A DNA stretch of 64,000 nucleotides, taken from NCBI RefSeq assembly GCF_030264295.1, contig NZ_CP127173.1:69501-133500 (forward strand), in the 5' to 3' direction. A model generated the notes under the pieces. It saw only the letters and a list, made by a program, of their open reading frames with translations. It was not told the origin of the DNA and did no database searches. A program made the position numbers and the translations under genes. Within the stretch, counting starts at the first letter, position 1, and every line of letters starts with the position of its first letter. Of this stretch, positions 42,051-50,493 are shown piece after piece. The DNA comes from Amycolatopsis nalaikhensis. GTDB taxonomy: Bacteria > Actinomycetota > Actinomycetes > Mycobacteriales > Pseudonocardiaceae.

Positions 42051-42081
42051 GCAAGTCCCTTAGCTAGGCTAAGCAACTTGC
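42051..42081 (-). promoter_or_regulatory. 31-bp operator palindrome upstream of the MFS exporter
   Basis: GCAAGT at 42051-42056 pairs with ACTTGC at 42076-42081, and CTTAGC at 42059-42064 pairs with GCTAAG at 42068-42073, all about the same centre at 42066. Twelve of fifteen base pairs match. A second, shorter palindrome AAGCAACTTGCTT overlaps it at 42071-42083. TTAGC/GCTAA half-sites are typical of MarR or TetR repressors. Confidence 0.75.
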
Positions 42082-42083
42082 TT

Positions 42084-42564
42084 GCGTATGGCAACCATCC
42101 CGGCGAAACGCATGGGAGAGCATGATCACACTCGCTTGACCGTCCTTTGAGGACCCTTTACTGGGGCGGTCGGGGTGGGCCCGTCGCGGCGCGGACGGGG
42201 CCGGGAAGGTCGCGAATGACTCATTGGGGACTTCGGCGGTCCCGAATGAGTCATTCGCGACCCGCGGCGGCGAGGGCGGCGGTGAGCGGCTGCGGTGGTC
42301 GGCGGCGGTGGGCGGCGGCGAGGGCGGTGGCGGAGGTGGGCGGCGGGCTGTGGACAACTCGGCGCCGCGGGCCCGAAATTGTCGGTGCTCGCCGGTAACG
42401 TTGAAACCGGGGGTCCCCCTCACGGCCGCGGGGGCTGCCACAGGCGCCCGGGCGCGAGGATGGCGCACGTGAGAGCGCTGGAAGCGGGGACGAACCAGTG
42501 CCGCCAGCCGGGCCGCGGGAACGCCGGGCGCAGAGCGCGGGGCGCAAGAAGCCCGGCCCGCGGG
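42084..42564. other. gene-free region with a palindromic repeat
   Basis: No convincing gene lies in these 481 bases. The only clear structure is the AATGAGTCATT repeat at 42208-42262. The rest is very GC-rich sequence with several shadow frames that lack coding character and ribosome binding sites. It separates the divergent MFS gene from the convergent end of the MocR gene. Confidence 0.5.
42208..42262. repeat. AATGAGTCATT palindromic repeat, copy 2
   Basis: Two 24-base arms, the left beginning GGTCGCGAATGACTCATT and the right ending in its complement, pair with one mismatch around a 7-base loop. Copy 1 with less perfect outer arms is at 33049-33095. Confidence 0.85.
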
Positions 42565-44010
42565 TCACCTCAGCAGCCGCCCGAGCAGCTCGACCCCCTC
42601 CGCGATCTCCGACGCCGTCCGCGCCGCATACCCGAGCACCAGCCCTGGCCGCCCCGGCAGCTGCCGGTGCCACGACAACGGCTGCACCTTCACCCCCTCG
42701 GCCAGCGCGGCCGCCGCCAGGGCGACGTCGTCCACCTCCGCCTCGAACGTGATCGTCAGGTGCAACCCCGCCGCCGCCCCGTGGACGCGCGCTGATGGCA
42801 CCGAAAGAGACAACGCCCGGACCATCGCGTCACGACGGCGACGGTGCCGTGCCCGGACCACCCGCAGCTGCTTCTCCAGCTCCCCCGTCTCCATCAACCG
42901 GGCCAGCACCAGCTGGGCCAGCACCGCATTTCCCAGGTCCGCGAACCGCTTAGCCGCCACGAGATCGGCGAAGAACCGCGGCGGCGCCAGCAGCCAGCCC
43001 ACCCGCAACGCCGGGGCCAGCAGCTTCGAAACGCTTCCCGTGTAACAGACTTCCGGCAGCATCGACCGCACCGCCGGCACCGGCGCCCGGTCGTAGCGGT
43101 GCTCCGCGTCGTAGTCGTCCTCGACGATCACCCCGCCGTCGGCCGCCCAGCTCATCAGCTCGCGACGGCGCTCGCCGCCCAGGACCACTCCCATCGGGAA
43201 CTGGTGGGCCGGGGTCAGCAACACCGCCGGGGACCGCAGCGACGCCACCCGCAGCCCCTCCTCGTCCACCGGGACCGGCGGCGTCGCCAGCCCGCAGTGG
43301 TGCAGGTGCTGGCGGGCGCCCAGGGAACTCGGGTCCTCCACCGCGATCTCGGTCACTCCGTGGTGCCGCAGCACCTCGCCCACCAGCGTCAACGCCTGCG
43401 CGACCCCCGCCACCACGATGATCTCGCCGGGATCGACGCGGATGCCGCGGTTGCGCGCCAGCCAGCGCGACACCGCGAGCCGCATCGCCGGGGCTCCTCG
43501 GGGGTCGCCGTAGCCGAAGTGCGACGGCTCCAGCTCCTCCAGCACCGCCCGCTCGGCCCGCAGCCACGCCGCGCGCGGGAACGCCGTCAGGTCCGGCACC
43601 CCCGGCGTGAGGTCGATCCGGGCCGGGGTCGCGCGGATCTCGTCGAACACCGCGAGACCGGGCGACGGCGTGATCACCTTCCCGGGCGCGCGGACCGGCG
43701 CCGGGGACGGCGGCAGCACCGGCGCCGCGACCACCACCGTGCCCGCGCGGCCGCGGCCCGCCGCGTGGCCGTCGTCGATCAGCCGCTGGTAGGCCTCCGT
43801 CACCACGCCCCGCGACACCCGCAGCTCGGCCGCCAGCACCCGGGACGCGGGCAACCTGCCGCCCACCGGGAGCCTGCCGTCCGCGATCGCCGCGCGCAGC
43901 TGGCCCGCGAGCCAGTCCGCGAGCCCGCCCGGTGGTGCCTCGCGGACGTCGAGCTGGAGGAAGTCCGAGCCTATGGACCCCTCGGCGGACGACGTTTTGG
44001 CTCTGTCCAT
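42565..44010 (-). CDS. MocR/PdxR-type GntR-aminotransferase regulator
   Basis: This 481-residue protein joins a GntR winged helix (LADWLAGQLRAAIADGRLPVGGRLPASRVLAAELRVSRGVVTEAYQ pattern, about 25-75) to a fold-type I aminotransferase domain. Its PLP site is visible as FGYGDPRGAPAMRLAVSRWL, VIVEDDYDAEHRY and TGSVSKLLAPALRVGWLLAP (PLP Lys in SVSKLL). Such regulators sense PLP or an amino compound. The ATG at 44010 is 28 bases from the start of the divergent methyltransferase gene, so it very likely controls that gene. CACAAT six bases before the ATG is a possible -10. Confidence 0.9.
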   Translation of the reverse strand: MDRAKTSSAEGSIGSDFLQLDVREAPPGGLADWLAGQLRAAIADGRLPVGGRLPASRVLAAELRVSRGVVTEAYQRLIDDGHAAGRGRAGTVVVAAPVLPPSPAPVRAPGKVITPSPGLAVFDEIRATPARIDLTPGVPDLTAFPRAAWLRAERAVLEELEPSHFGYGDPRGAPAMRLAVSRWLARNRGIRVDPGEIIVVAGVAQALTLVGEVLRHHGVTEIAVEDPSSLGARQHLHHCGLATPPVPVDEEGLRVASLRSPAVLLTPAHQFPMGVVLGGERRRELMSWAADGGVIVEDDYDAEHRYDRAPVPAVRSMLPEVCYTGSVSKLLAPALRVGWLLAPPRFFADLVAAKRFADLGNAVLAQLVLARLMETGELEKQLRVVRARHRRRRDAMVRALSLSVPSARVHGAAAGLHLTITFEAEVDDVALAAAALAEGVKVQPLSWHRQLPGRPGLVLGYAARTASEIAEGVELLGRLLR

Positions 44011-44038
44011 CGAGCCATTGTGGCAGCACGCTGGACGC

Positions 44039-44836
44039 ATGGACACCACTTACGTACACGGCTACACCGCCCCCGAAGCCCGCCGCCTGGGCGACCAGGC
44101 CGACACGCTCGCCGAGCTGCTGCACGCCGGGACGGCCTACCCCGCCGGCAGCCGGGTGCTCGAGGTCGGCTGCGGCGTCGGCGCCCAGACCGTCCACCTC
44201 GCCGCCCGCAGCCCGGACGCGCACCTCACCGCGGTCGACGTCTCCGAAGAGTCACTGGCCGAAGCGAGACGGAGAGTCCCGGGCGTCGACTTCCGGCAAG
44301 CCGACCTGTTCGACCTCGACGGCGAGTACGACCACCTCTTCGTCTGCTTCGTGCTCGAACACCTGCCGGCCCCGGAGAAAGCCTTGGCCCACCTGAAAAC
44401 CCTGCTGCGCCCGGGCGGCACGATCACCGTCATCGAGGGCGACCACGGCTCGGCGTTCTTCCACCCGCGCAGCGAGCACGCCCAGGCCGCGATCGATTGC
44501 CTCGTCCGCCTCCAGGCCGAGGCGGGCGGCGACGGGCTCATCGGGCGCCGCCTCTACCCATTGCTCGACCAAGCAGGGTTCGGCGACGTCGTCGTGGCGC
44601 CGCGGACCGTCTACGCCGACGCGTCCCGGCCCGATCTGGTCACCGGGTTCACCCGCGACACCTTCACCGCGATGGTCGAAGGCGTCGGCGAAACCGCCGT
44701 CGCACGGGGACTCGCCGACGCCGGCGATTGGGCGCGCGGGATCCGCGATCTCCACCGCACGACCAGGGAATACGGGACATTCCACTACACGTTCTTCAAA
44801 GGGACAGCACAGCGCATTCCGGGAGGAGCGTCATGA
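44039..44836 (+). CDS. class I SAM-dependent methyltransferase
   Basis: This 265-residue methyltransferase has motif I as VLEVGCGVGAQTVHLA (about residue 42), motif II as LTAVDVSEESLAEA and the post-motif FVCFVLEHLPAPEKALAHLKTLLRPGG. The N-terminal YVHGYTAPEARRLGDQADTLAELLH is shared with a group of small-molecule methyltransferases. The substrate is unknown. The ATG at 44039 follows CACGCT by six bases. Control by the divergent MocR protein is likely, since only 28 bases separate the starts. Its stop overlaps the next small gene by four bases (ATGA). Confidence 0.87.
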   Translation: MDTTYVHGYTAPEARRLGDQADTLAELLHAGTAYPAGSRVLEVGCGVGAQTVHLAARSPDAHLTAVDVSEESLAEARRRVPGVDFRQADLFDLDGEYDHLFVCFVLEHLPAPEKALAHLKTLLRPGGTITVIEGDHGSAFFHPRSEHAQAAIDCLVRLQAEAGGDGLIGRRLYPLLDQAGFGDVVVAPRTVYADASRPDLVTGFTRDTFTAMVEGVGETAVARGLADAGDWARGIRDLHRTTREYGTFHYTFFKGTAQRIPGGAS

Positions 44837-45069
44837 TCATCGCCGTTCTCGCCGCCGTCGTTCTCCTCGCCTGGGCGCTCGACCACGCCTACCGCCGCCG
44901 CCCGTACCCGCGCAACCGGCTCGCCGGCAGCTCCGACGTCTTCGACCGCGACGCCCAGCGACTCGAAAGTGACCTCGTCGCCGACGAGCGCCACTACCCC
45001 GCGACGCGGTCCAGGGCCGCCAGGTGGTCCTTGACGCGGATCATGCCGGGCACACATTCCCCGGCGTAA
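44833..45069 (+). CDS. small membrane protein coupled to the methyltransferase
   Basis: This 78-residue frame starts with the ATG in the ATGA overlap and has GGGAGGAG just upstream. Residues 2-20 (IIAVLAAVVLLAWALDHAY) form one membrane segment, followed by a positive stretch (RRRPYPRNR), so the tail is cytoplasmic. The part from about residue 55 overlaps the antisense 3' end of the SARP gene by 76 bases and has lower coding quality. I do not recognise a family. The strong coupling supports translation; the true end might be altered. Confidence 0.6.
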   Translation: MIIAVLAAVVLLAWALDHAYRRRPYPRNRLAGSSDVFDRDAQRLESDLVADERHYPATRSRAARWSLTRIMPGTHSPA

Positions 45070-48000
45070 CAAGCCAGCGCGCGTTCCCAGTGCTCGCGCG
45101 CGGCCACCGGGTCGCCGAGTCCACAGTGGACTTCGCCGAGCCCGCAGTGGGCGCGGCCCTGCTCGGGACCGCAGCCCGTTTCCTTCGCCACCGCGAGGGC
45201 TTCGCGGTGGTAGTCGAGGGCTTCGGACGACGCTCCGCGGGCGGCCGACAGCGCACCGAGGCTGTTGAGCACGCGGGATTCGACGCCGCGGTCGCCGCAT
45301 TCGCGGGCCAGGCCCAGTGCCTCTTCGAGGTGCTGGGCCGCTTCCGCGTGCCGCCCCTGCGCCACCCGGACGTCGCCCAAGTGCTTCAACGCGACTGCCC
45401 GGTTCGTGGGACTTCCGGTCTCCTGCGCGATTTCGAGGGCCCGCTCCAGGTGCGCCGCCGCCTCGGCGTCGCGGCCGCGCGCGTGCTCGACGTCGCCGAG
45501 GATGCCCAGCGCGTACCCTTCGCTGACGCGCACGCCCATGGCGCGGAAGTGCTCCAGCCCGGCGGCCAGTGACCGCGCGGCTTCGTCGTGGTGCCCCAGC
45601 GCCGATTGCGCGTCGCCGAGGTTCACCAGCGCGTAGCCCTCGCTGGTCCGGTCGGCGGTCTCGCGGGCCAGGGCGAGCGCCTCTTCGTGGTAGCCGACGG
45701 CTTCCCGGTACCGCCCGATGCCGCGGCACGAGCAGCCGAGCACCACCAGGACCAGGCCTTCGCTGGTGCGGTCGCCGTTCTTGCGGGCCAGCGAAAGGGC
45801 TTCCGCCGAATACTCGATCGCCTCGGTGAACCGGCCGAGGGCCCGGCAGACCAGGCCGAGCGTGTTGAGCACGTGGATCTCGGTCCGCCGGTCGCCCGTC
45901 TCGCGGACGAGGACGAGCGCTTCCTCCAGGTACCGCAACGCTTCCCGCGACCGGCCGACGCGCCAGTGCCCCAGCCCGATCAGCGTGAGCGGCTCGGCTT
46001 CGGCCGCGCGGTCGCCCGCGTCGTGGGCCAGCGCCGACGCGTGCGTGTGCAGCACCAGCGCTTCCTCGTGGTAGCCGCCGACGTCGAGGTAGTGCCAGAG
46101 GATCCCGGACAGCAGCCGCAGGTGGTCCGGCCAGCCGTGCCGCGTCGCGTGCGCGGCGACGGCCAGGAGGTTGCGGCGCTCGGCCTCCAGCCACGCCTGC
46201 GCGTCGATCACCTTGACCTCGGGGTCGGGCACCTGCGGGCGCAGGTGGCGTTCCTGCGGCAGGACGACGTCCATGGCCTGGGCGGCCGAGGTGACGTAGT
46301 AGTCGAACAGCCGCTCCCGCGCCGCGTGGCTCTCGGCAGGGTCAGCCGCGGCGAGCTCGGCGGCGTAGACGCGCAGCAGGTCGTGCAGCTGGACGCGGCT
46401 TTCGCCGGTCTCCTGGGCGAGGTGGGCGCGGACCAGCGTGCCGGTCAGCCGTTCGGCCTCCGGCAGCGGGACGGCGGCGAGCGCGGCGATGGCGGCGGGC
46501 GTCAGGTCGCGGCCCGGGTGCAGGCCGCAGAGCCGGAACACGCGGGCCGCGTCGGCCGCCAGGTGCCGGTAGGACCAGGAGAACACCGCGCGGACGGCGG
46601 TCAGAGGGTCGCCGCCGCCGTCGAGGAGGTCCAGGCGCCGCCGTTCGTCGGCGAGCTCGGCCGCGAGCGCGGCGAGCCGCTCCCCTTCGCGGCTCAGCGC
46701 CAGCTCCGCGACGAGCCGCAGGGCCAGCGGCAGCCGGGCCGAGTAGCCGATCAGCGCCGCGGTCGCCTCGGGTTCGTCGTCGACGCGGCGGCCGAGCAAC
46801 GTCCGCAGCAGGTCGCGGGCTTCGCCGTCGGTGAGCAGGTCGACGAGCACCCGGCGGGCGCCGTGCCGGGCGACCAGCCCGGGGAGCGCGTCGCGGCTGG
46901 TCACCAGCACCAGGCACGACGACGAGCCGGGCAGCAGCGGCCGCACCTGCCCGGCCGAACCGGCGTTGTCCAAGAGCAGCAGCATCCGCCTGCCGGTGAG
47001 TGCGGTGCGGAACTTCGCGGCGCGTTCGTCCGGCTCGGCGGGGATGTCGGCGCCGTCGACGCCGAGGGCGCGCAGGAACCCCGACAGCGCGTCGCCCGGC
47101 TCGACCGGCCGGACGGTGCCGTAGCCGTGCAGGTCGAGGTACAGCTGGCCGTCCGGGAACTCGTCCAGCGACCGCTGGGCCCAGTGGACGGCGAGCGCGG
47201 TCTTGCCGACGCCGCCGGTGCCGGACAACACGGCGATGCGCGCGCCGGGGTCGTCCCGGCGCAGGAGTGCGTCCAGCTCGGCCAGCTGGGCGGTGCGGCC
47301 GCGGAACCCGGTGACGTCGGCGGGCAGCTGCGCGGGGACGCGGGCGGGCGGCTCCGGCGCGGCGAAGTCCTGCCTCAGCACCTGGCGCTGGGCCGCGCGC
47401 AGCTCGGGGCCGGGTTCGATGCCCAGCTCGTCGGCCAGCCGCCGCCGGACTTCGTCGTAGACGTCGAGCGCGGCGGCCTGCCGTCCGGACGCGGCCAGAA
47501 CCAGCATGAGCCGGGCGTGCGCGGACTCGTTTAGCGGCTCCTCGGCGGTCAGCACCCGCAGCTGGACGGCCGCGTCCTCGGGATCGGCGAGCCCGGCGTA
47601 AGCCATCACGGCCTTGGCGCGCCGCATCGCGAGCGCGAGCCGCGCGGGGTGCTGGCGCAGGCGTCCGACGTCGGCGAGCGCCGGGCCGCGCCACAGCTCC
47701 AGGGCCTCCCGGTGGGCGTCCCGCGCGAGGAGCGCCTCGAAGCGCAGCAGGTCCAGCTCGTCCTCGCCCGCGGTCAGCCGGTAGCCGCCCTTGTCCGTGG
47801 CGATCAGGTCGGCCGGCCGCAGGGCCCGCCGCAGCCGCGCGACGTAGGTGTGCAGCAGCTCCAGGCACGACGGCGGCGGCTCGTCCCAGATGACGTCGAC
47901 GAGGTCCTCGCGGCGCACGGTCCGGTTCGGCTGCAGGGCCAGCATCGCCAGCAGCAGCCGCTGCTTCTCCGCGCCGATCTCGACCGCCACGTCGCCGCGC

Positions 48001-48233
48001 CGCACCGTCAGCGGCCCCAGCACGCCGATCCGGACCGGCTCCGGCGGGGCTTCGGCAAGCGCTTCCCGCAGGCGGCGTTCGGTCTCCGGCCGCGGCCGCC
48101 GGACGCTGCCGAGCTCGGCGTTGCGCACCGCGCGCAGGCTCAGCCCGGCGCGCTCGGCGAGCTGGGCCTGCGTGAGGCCGGCGAGCACACGCCGTTCCCG
48201 CAGCCATCCGGCGAACGACCGGCCTTCGTCCAC
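44994..48233 (-). CDS. HTH-SARP-NB-ARC-TPR transcriptional regulator
   Basis: This 1079-residue AfsR-like regulator has an extra Cro/C1 helix-turn-helix at the front (residues 8-58, RRVLAGLTQAQLAERAGLS). The SARP winged helix follows (67-150, VRIGVLGPLTVRRG), then the bacterial transcriptional activation domain (160-290), an NB-ARC ATPase with P loop SGTGGVGKTALA at 337-348, and ten or so tetratricopeptide repeats from about 700 to the end. SARPs activate secondary metabolite or developmental genes by binding direct repeats near -35. Two DNA-binding domains in one chain are not usual for AfsR itself. The GTG at 48233 precedes the HTH. No biosynthetic cluster is adjacent, so the targets are unknown. 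Confidence 0.92.
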   Translation of the reverse strand: MDEGRSFAGWLRERRVLAGLTQAQLAERAGLSLRAVRNAELGSVRRPRPETERRLREALAEAPPEPVRIGVLGPLTVRRGDVAVEIGAEKQRLLLAMLALQPNRTVRREDLVDVIWDEPPPSCLELLHTYVARLRRALRPADLIATDKGGYRLTAGEDELDLLRFEALLARDAHREALELWRGPALADVGRLRQHPARLALAMRRAKAVMAYAGLADPEDAAVQLRVLTAEEPLNESAHARLMLVLAASGRQAAALDVYDEVRRRLADELGIEPGPELRAAQRQVLRQDFAAPEPPARVPAQLPADVTGFRGRTAQLAELDALLRRDDPGARIAVLSGTGGVGKTALAVHWAQRSLDEFPDGQLYLDLHGYGTVRPVEPGDALSGFLRALGVDGADIPAEPDERAAKFRTALTGRRMLLLLDNAGSAGQVRPLLPGSSSCLVLVTSRDALPGLVARHGARRVLVDLLTDGEARDLLRTLLGRRVDDEPEATAALIGYSARLPLALRLVAELALSREGERLAALAAELADERRRLDLLDGGGDPLTAVRAVFSWSYRHLAADAARVFRLCGLHPGRDLTPAAIAALAAVPLPEAERLTGTLVRAHLAQETGESRVQLHDLLRVYAAELAAADPAESHAARERLFDYYVTSAAQAMDVVLPQERHLRPQVPDPEVKVIDAQAWLEAERRNLLAVAAHATRHGWPDHLRLLSGILWHYLDVGGYHEEALVLHTHASALAHDAGDRAAEAEPLTLIGLGHWRVGRSREALRYLEEALVLVRETGDRRTEIHVLNTLGLVCRALGRFTEAIEYSAEALSLARKNGDRTSEGLVLVVLGCSCRGIGRYREAVGYHEEALALARETADRTSEGYALVNLGDAQSALGHHDEAARSLAAGLEHFRAMGVRVSEGYALGILGDVEHARGRDAEAAAHLERALEIAQETGSPTNRAVALKHLGDVRVAQGRHAEAAQHLEEALGLARECGDRGVESRVLNSLGALSAARGASSEALDYHREALAVAKETGCGPEQGRAHCGLGEVHCGLGDPVAAREHWERALACYAGECVPGMIRVKDHLAALDRVAG

Positions 48234-48428
48234 AGGCGTCCTCTCCCGCGTGCCGAACGTACCCCTCCAGCATCACGATCGTGCCGCTCCAGCTGTACCA
48301 CCGATCGGCGAAGATGACCGTTTTCGCAGGTACCGAGGGTGACGACGGCGGAGTCCGCGAGTACAGGCGCTCGTCCACCCCGGCTTCTTAGGCTGTTGCG
48401 GGTCCGGTGGTGACGAGGGGTTCGAGGA

Positions 48429-48457
48429 GCAGCCGTCGCATGGGGTACGACGGCTGC
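48429..48457 (-). terminator. terminator after the alpha/beta hydrolase gene
   Basis: GCAGCCGTCG and CGACGGCTGC form a perfect 10-bp stem with a 9-base loop, ten bases beyond the hydrolase stop on the minus strand. Confidence 0.6.
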
Positions 48458-48467
48458 GCCCGGACCT

Positions 48468-49196
48468 TCAGACGCCGAAGCGCTCCAGCAGCGCGCGGAC
48501 GACGGCGGGGTTCTCGACGTGGGCGTTGTGCCCGAGGCCGTCGAGGGTGACCGCGTCCGGGTCGAGGGCGCGCAGTTGGTCCGGACGGCTCATCGGGTCG
48601 TCCTCGCCCGCGGCCAGCACGACCGGGCAGCGCGCCGTGGCGAGCAGCGCGGGCATGTCCGGCGCGCCGACGCCGAACGCGGCCGGGTCCATCGCGAGAC
48701 GCCAACCTCCCTCGGTCTCGCGGAGCCCGGCCGGGTCGGCGGGCGCGATCCCGAGCAGCCCGGACACCTTCAGGTACGCCTGTTCGGCGTCCACCCGCGT
48801 CTCGAAGACGCGCGCCGGGCGGGCCGCGAACGTCGCCGCGCGGCCGAGGTCGTCCTGGCTCCACTCGACCTTCACCCCGACCGCCAGCACGCCCGCGACC
48901 TCGACGTCGTACTTCCCGGACGCCAGTTCCAGCGCCAGCACCCCGCCCAGCGAATGCCCGGCGACGACCACCGGCCCGCCGCCCGGAAGCGCACGGGCGA
49001 CCGCCGCGGTGAGCGTCTCGAAGCTGTAGTGCGGCAGCGGCGCGGACAGGCCGTGGCCGGGCAGGTCGGGCACCAGCACGCGCCGCGGGAGCAGGGGCGC
49101 GAAGTGGGCCCACACGGCGCCGGTCGCGCCCAGGCCGTGCAGGAGGAGGACGGCCGGTTCGCCGTCGCCGCCCGTGCGCAGGTTCAGGGTGTCCAT
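48468..49196 (-). CDS. alpha/beta hydrolase
   Basis: This 242-residue hydrolase has the oxyanion strand VLLLHGLGATGAVW, the nucleophile elbow VVAGHSLGGVLALE (Ser in GHSLG), an acidic residue in VVLAAGEDDPMSRPDQL and the catalytic His in LDGLGHNAHVENPAVV. The substrate cannot be told from sequence. GGGAGG lies ten bases before the ATG at 49196. It is divergent from the P450 gene with 46 bases between. Confidence 0.88.
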   Translation of the reverse strand: MDTLNLRTGGDGEPAVLLLHGLGATGAVWAHFAPLLPRRVLVPDLPGHGLSAPLPHYSFETLTAAVARALPGGGPVVVAGHSLGGVLALELASGKYDVEVAGVLAVGVKVEWSQDDLGRAATFAARPARVFETRVDAEQAYLKVSGLLGIAPADPAGLRETEGGWRLAMDPAAFGVGAPDMPALLATARCPVVLAAGEDDPMSRPDQLRALDPDAVTLDGLGHNAHVENPAVVRALLERFGV

Positions 49197-49230
49197 CCCG
49201 GCAGCCTCCCAAATTGTCGGTGGGCGCGGC

Positions 49231-49236
49231 TAGGGT
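49231..49236 (+). promoter_or_regulatory. -10 element of the P450 gene (leaderless start)
   Basis: TAGGGT ends six bases before the GTG at 49243, fixing that GTG as the start. Confidence 0.5.
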
Positions 49237-49242
49237 CGGCTC

Positions 49243-50493
49243 GTGGCGATCACCGATCCGGACACCTACGTGCGCGGTGTCCCGTACGACGAGCTGGCGC
49301 GGCTGCGGGCCGCGTCGCCGGTGGTGCGCGTCGACGACTTCTGGGCCGTGCTGCGCCACGCCGACGTGCGGCGGGTGCTGCGCGACCCGGCGGGGTTCTC
49401 CTCGCAGCTCGGCGGGACGCAGATCCGCGACCCGGCGACCCCGGCCGACCTCGCCTACGTGCGCCGGATGATGCTCAACATGGACCCGCCCGAGCACGGC
49501 AGGCTGCGCGGGTTGCTCACGAAGGCGTTCACCCCGCGCGCGGTGGCGAAGCTGAGTTCGCGGATCGAGAGCTGGGCCCGGGAACTCGTCGCCGCGGTGG
49601 CGGACGACGGCGAGTGCGACTTCGCGAAGGTCGCGGCCGACCTGCCGCTGCTGACGCTGGCCGGGGTGTTCGGCGTGCCGGAGGAGGACCGGCGGCTGAT
49701 GTACGACTGGAGCAACCGCGTGATCGGCTACCAGGACGCCGAGTACGCGGTCAGCTCGACCGTCGACCCGGCGTCGGTGACGGAGCTGGCGCGGGCCGCG
49801 CTCGCCGTCCGCCCCGCCCCGCGCCCGGACGGCTCGATGCCGGATCCGCGCACCCGCGCCGGGATGCCGGATCTCTACGCGTACGCGAACGCCCTCGGCG
49901 AGTACAAGCGCGAGCACCCGGGCGACGACGTGATGAGCAACCTGATGCGCCACGGCGACCGCGTCTCGCTGGCCGAGTTCGAGAACCTCTTCTGGCTGTT
50001 TTCCGTGGCGGGCAACGAAACCCTGCGCAACGGCCTGCCCGGCGGGATGCTCGCGCTGCTCTCGCACCCCGCGCAGTACCGGCGGCTGCTGGCCGACCGG
50101 TCGCTGCTGCCGTCGGCGGTCGAAGAAATGCTCCGGTGGTGGACTCCGGTCATGCACTTCAGGCGTACCGCGGTTTCCGACGTCCGGCTGTCCGATGTGG
50201 ACATCCGCGCCGGGGACAAGGTGGTGGTCTGGTTCTCCTCGGCCAACCGCGACCCCGACGTGTTCCCCGACCCGGACACCTTCGACATCGGCCGGACGCC
50301 GAACGACCACCTGACCTTCGGCCACGGCCCGCACTTCTGCCTCGGCGCGCAGCTGGCGCGGGTGCAGCTGCGGGCGATGTTCACCGCGGTGCTCGACCTG
50401 CTCGGCGAGGTGACGCTCGCCGGGGAGCCGGTGCGGCTGCGGTCCAACTTCCAGAACGGCCTCAAGTCGCTGCCGATCCGGTGGTCGCGCTGA
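49243..50493 (+). CDS. cytochrome P450
   Basis: This 416-residue soluble class I P450 has the I-helix AGNET at 256-260, ExxR as EMLR at 295-298 and the haem loop FGHGPHFCLGAQLAR with Cys366 as thiolate ligand. The I-helix has AGNET where AGxxT is normal; Asn in place of the acid residue before Thr occurs in some families and may alter proton delivery. It needs ferredoxin and a reductase, neither encoded here. The stop overlaps the LysR start (TGATG), so the P450 is co-transcribed with its likely regulator. Confidence 0.92.
   Translation: MAITDPDTYVRGVPYDELARLRAASPVVRVDDFWAVLRHADVRRVLRDPAGFSSQLGGTQIRDPATPADLAYVRRMMLNMDPPEHGRLRGLLTKAFTPRAVAKLSSRIESWARELVAAVADDGECDFAKVAADLPLLTLAGVFGVPEEDRRLMYDWSNRVIGYQDAEYAVSSTVDPASVTELARAALAVRPAPRPDGSMPDPRTRAGMPDLYAYANALGEYKREHPGDDVMSNLMRHGDRVSLAEFENLFWLFSVAGNETLRNGLPGGMLALLSHPAQYRRLLADRSLLPSAVEEMLRWWTPVMHFRRTAVSDVRLSDVDIRAGDKVVVWFSSANRDPDVFPDPDTFDIGRTPNDHLTFGHGPHFCLGAQLARVQLRAMFTAVLDLLGEVTLAGEPVRLRSNFQNGLKSLPIRWSR

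Noticed and set aside
42844..45069. 741-residue plus ORF across the MocR gene
   Set aside because: It is the antisense shadow of the MocR gene and only its last 78 codons agree with a coupled start.
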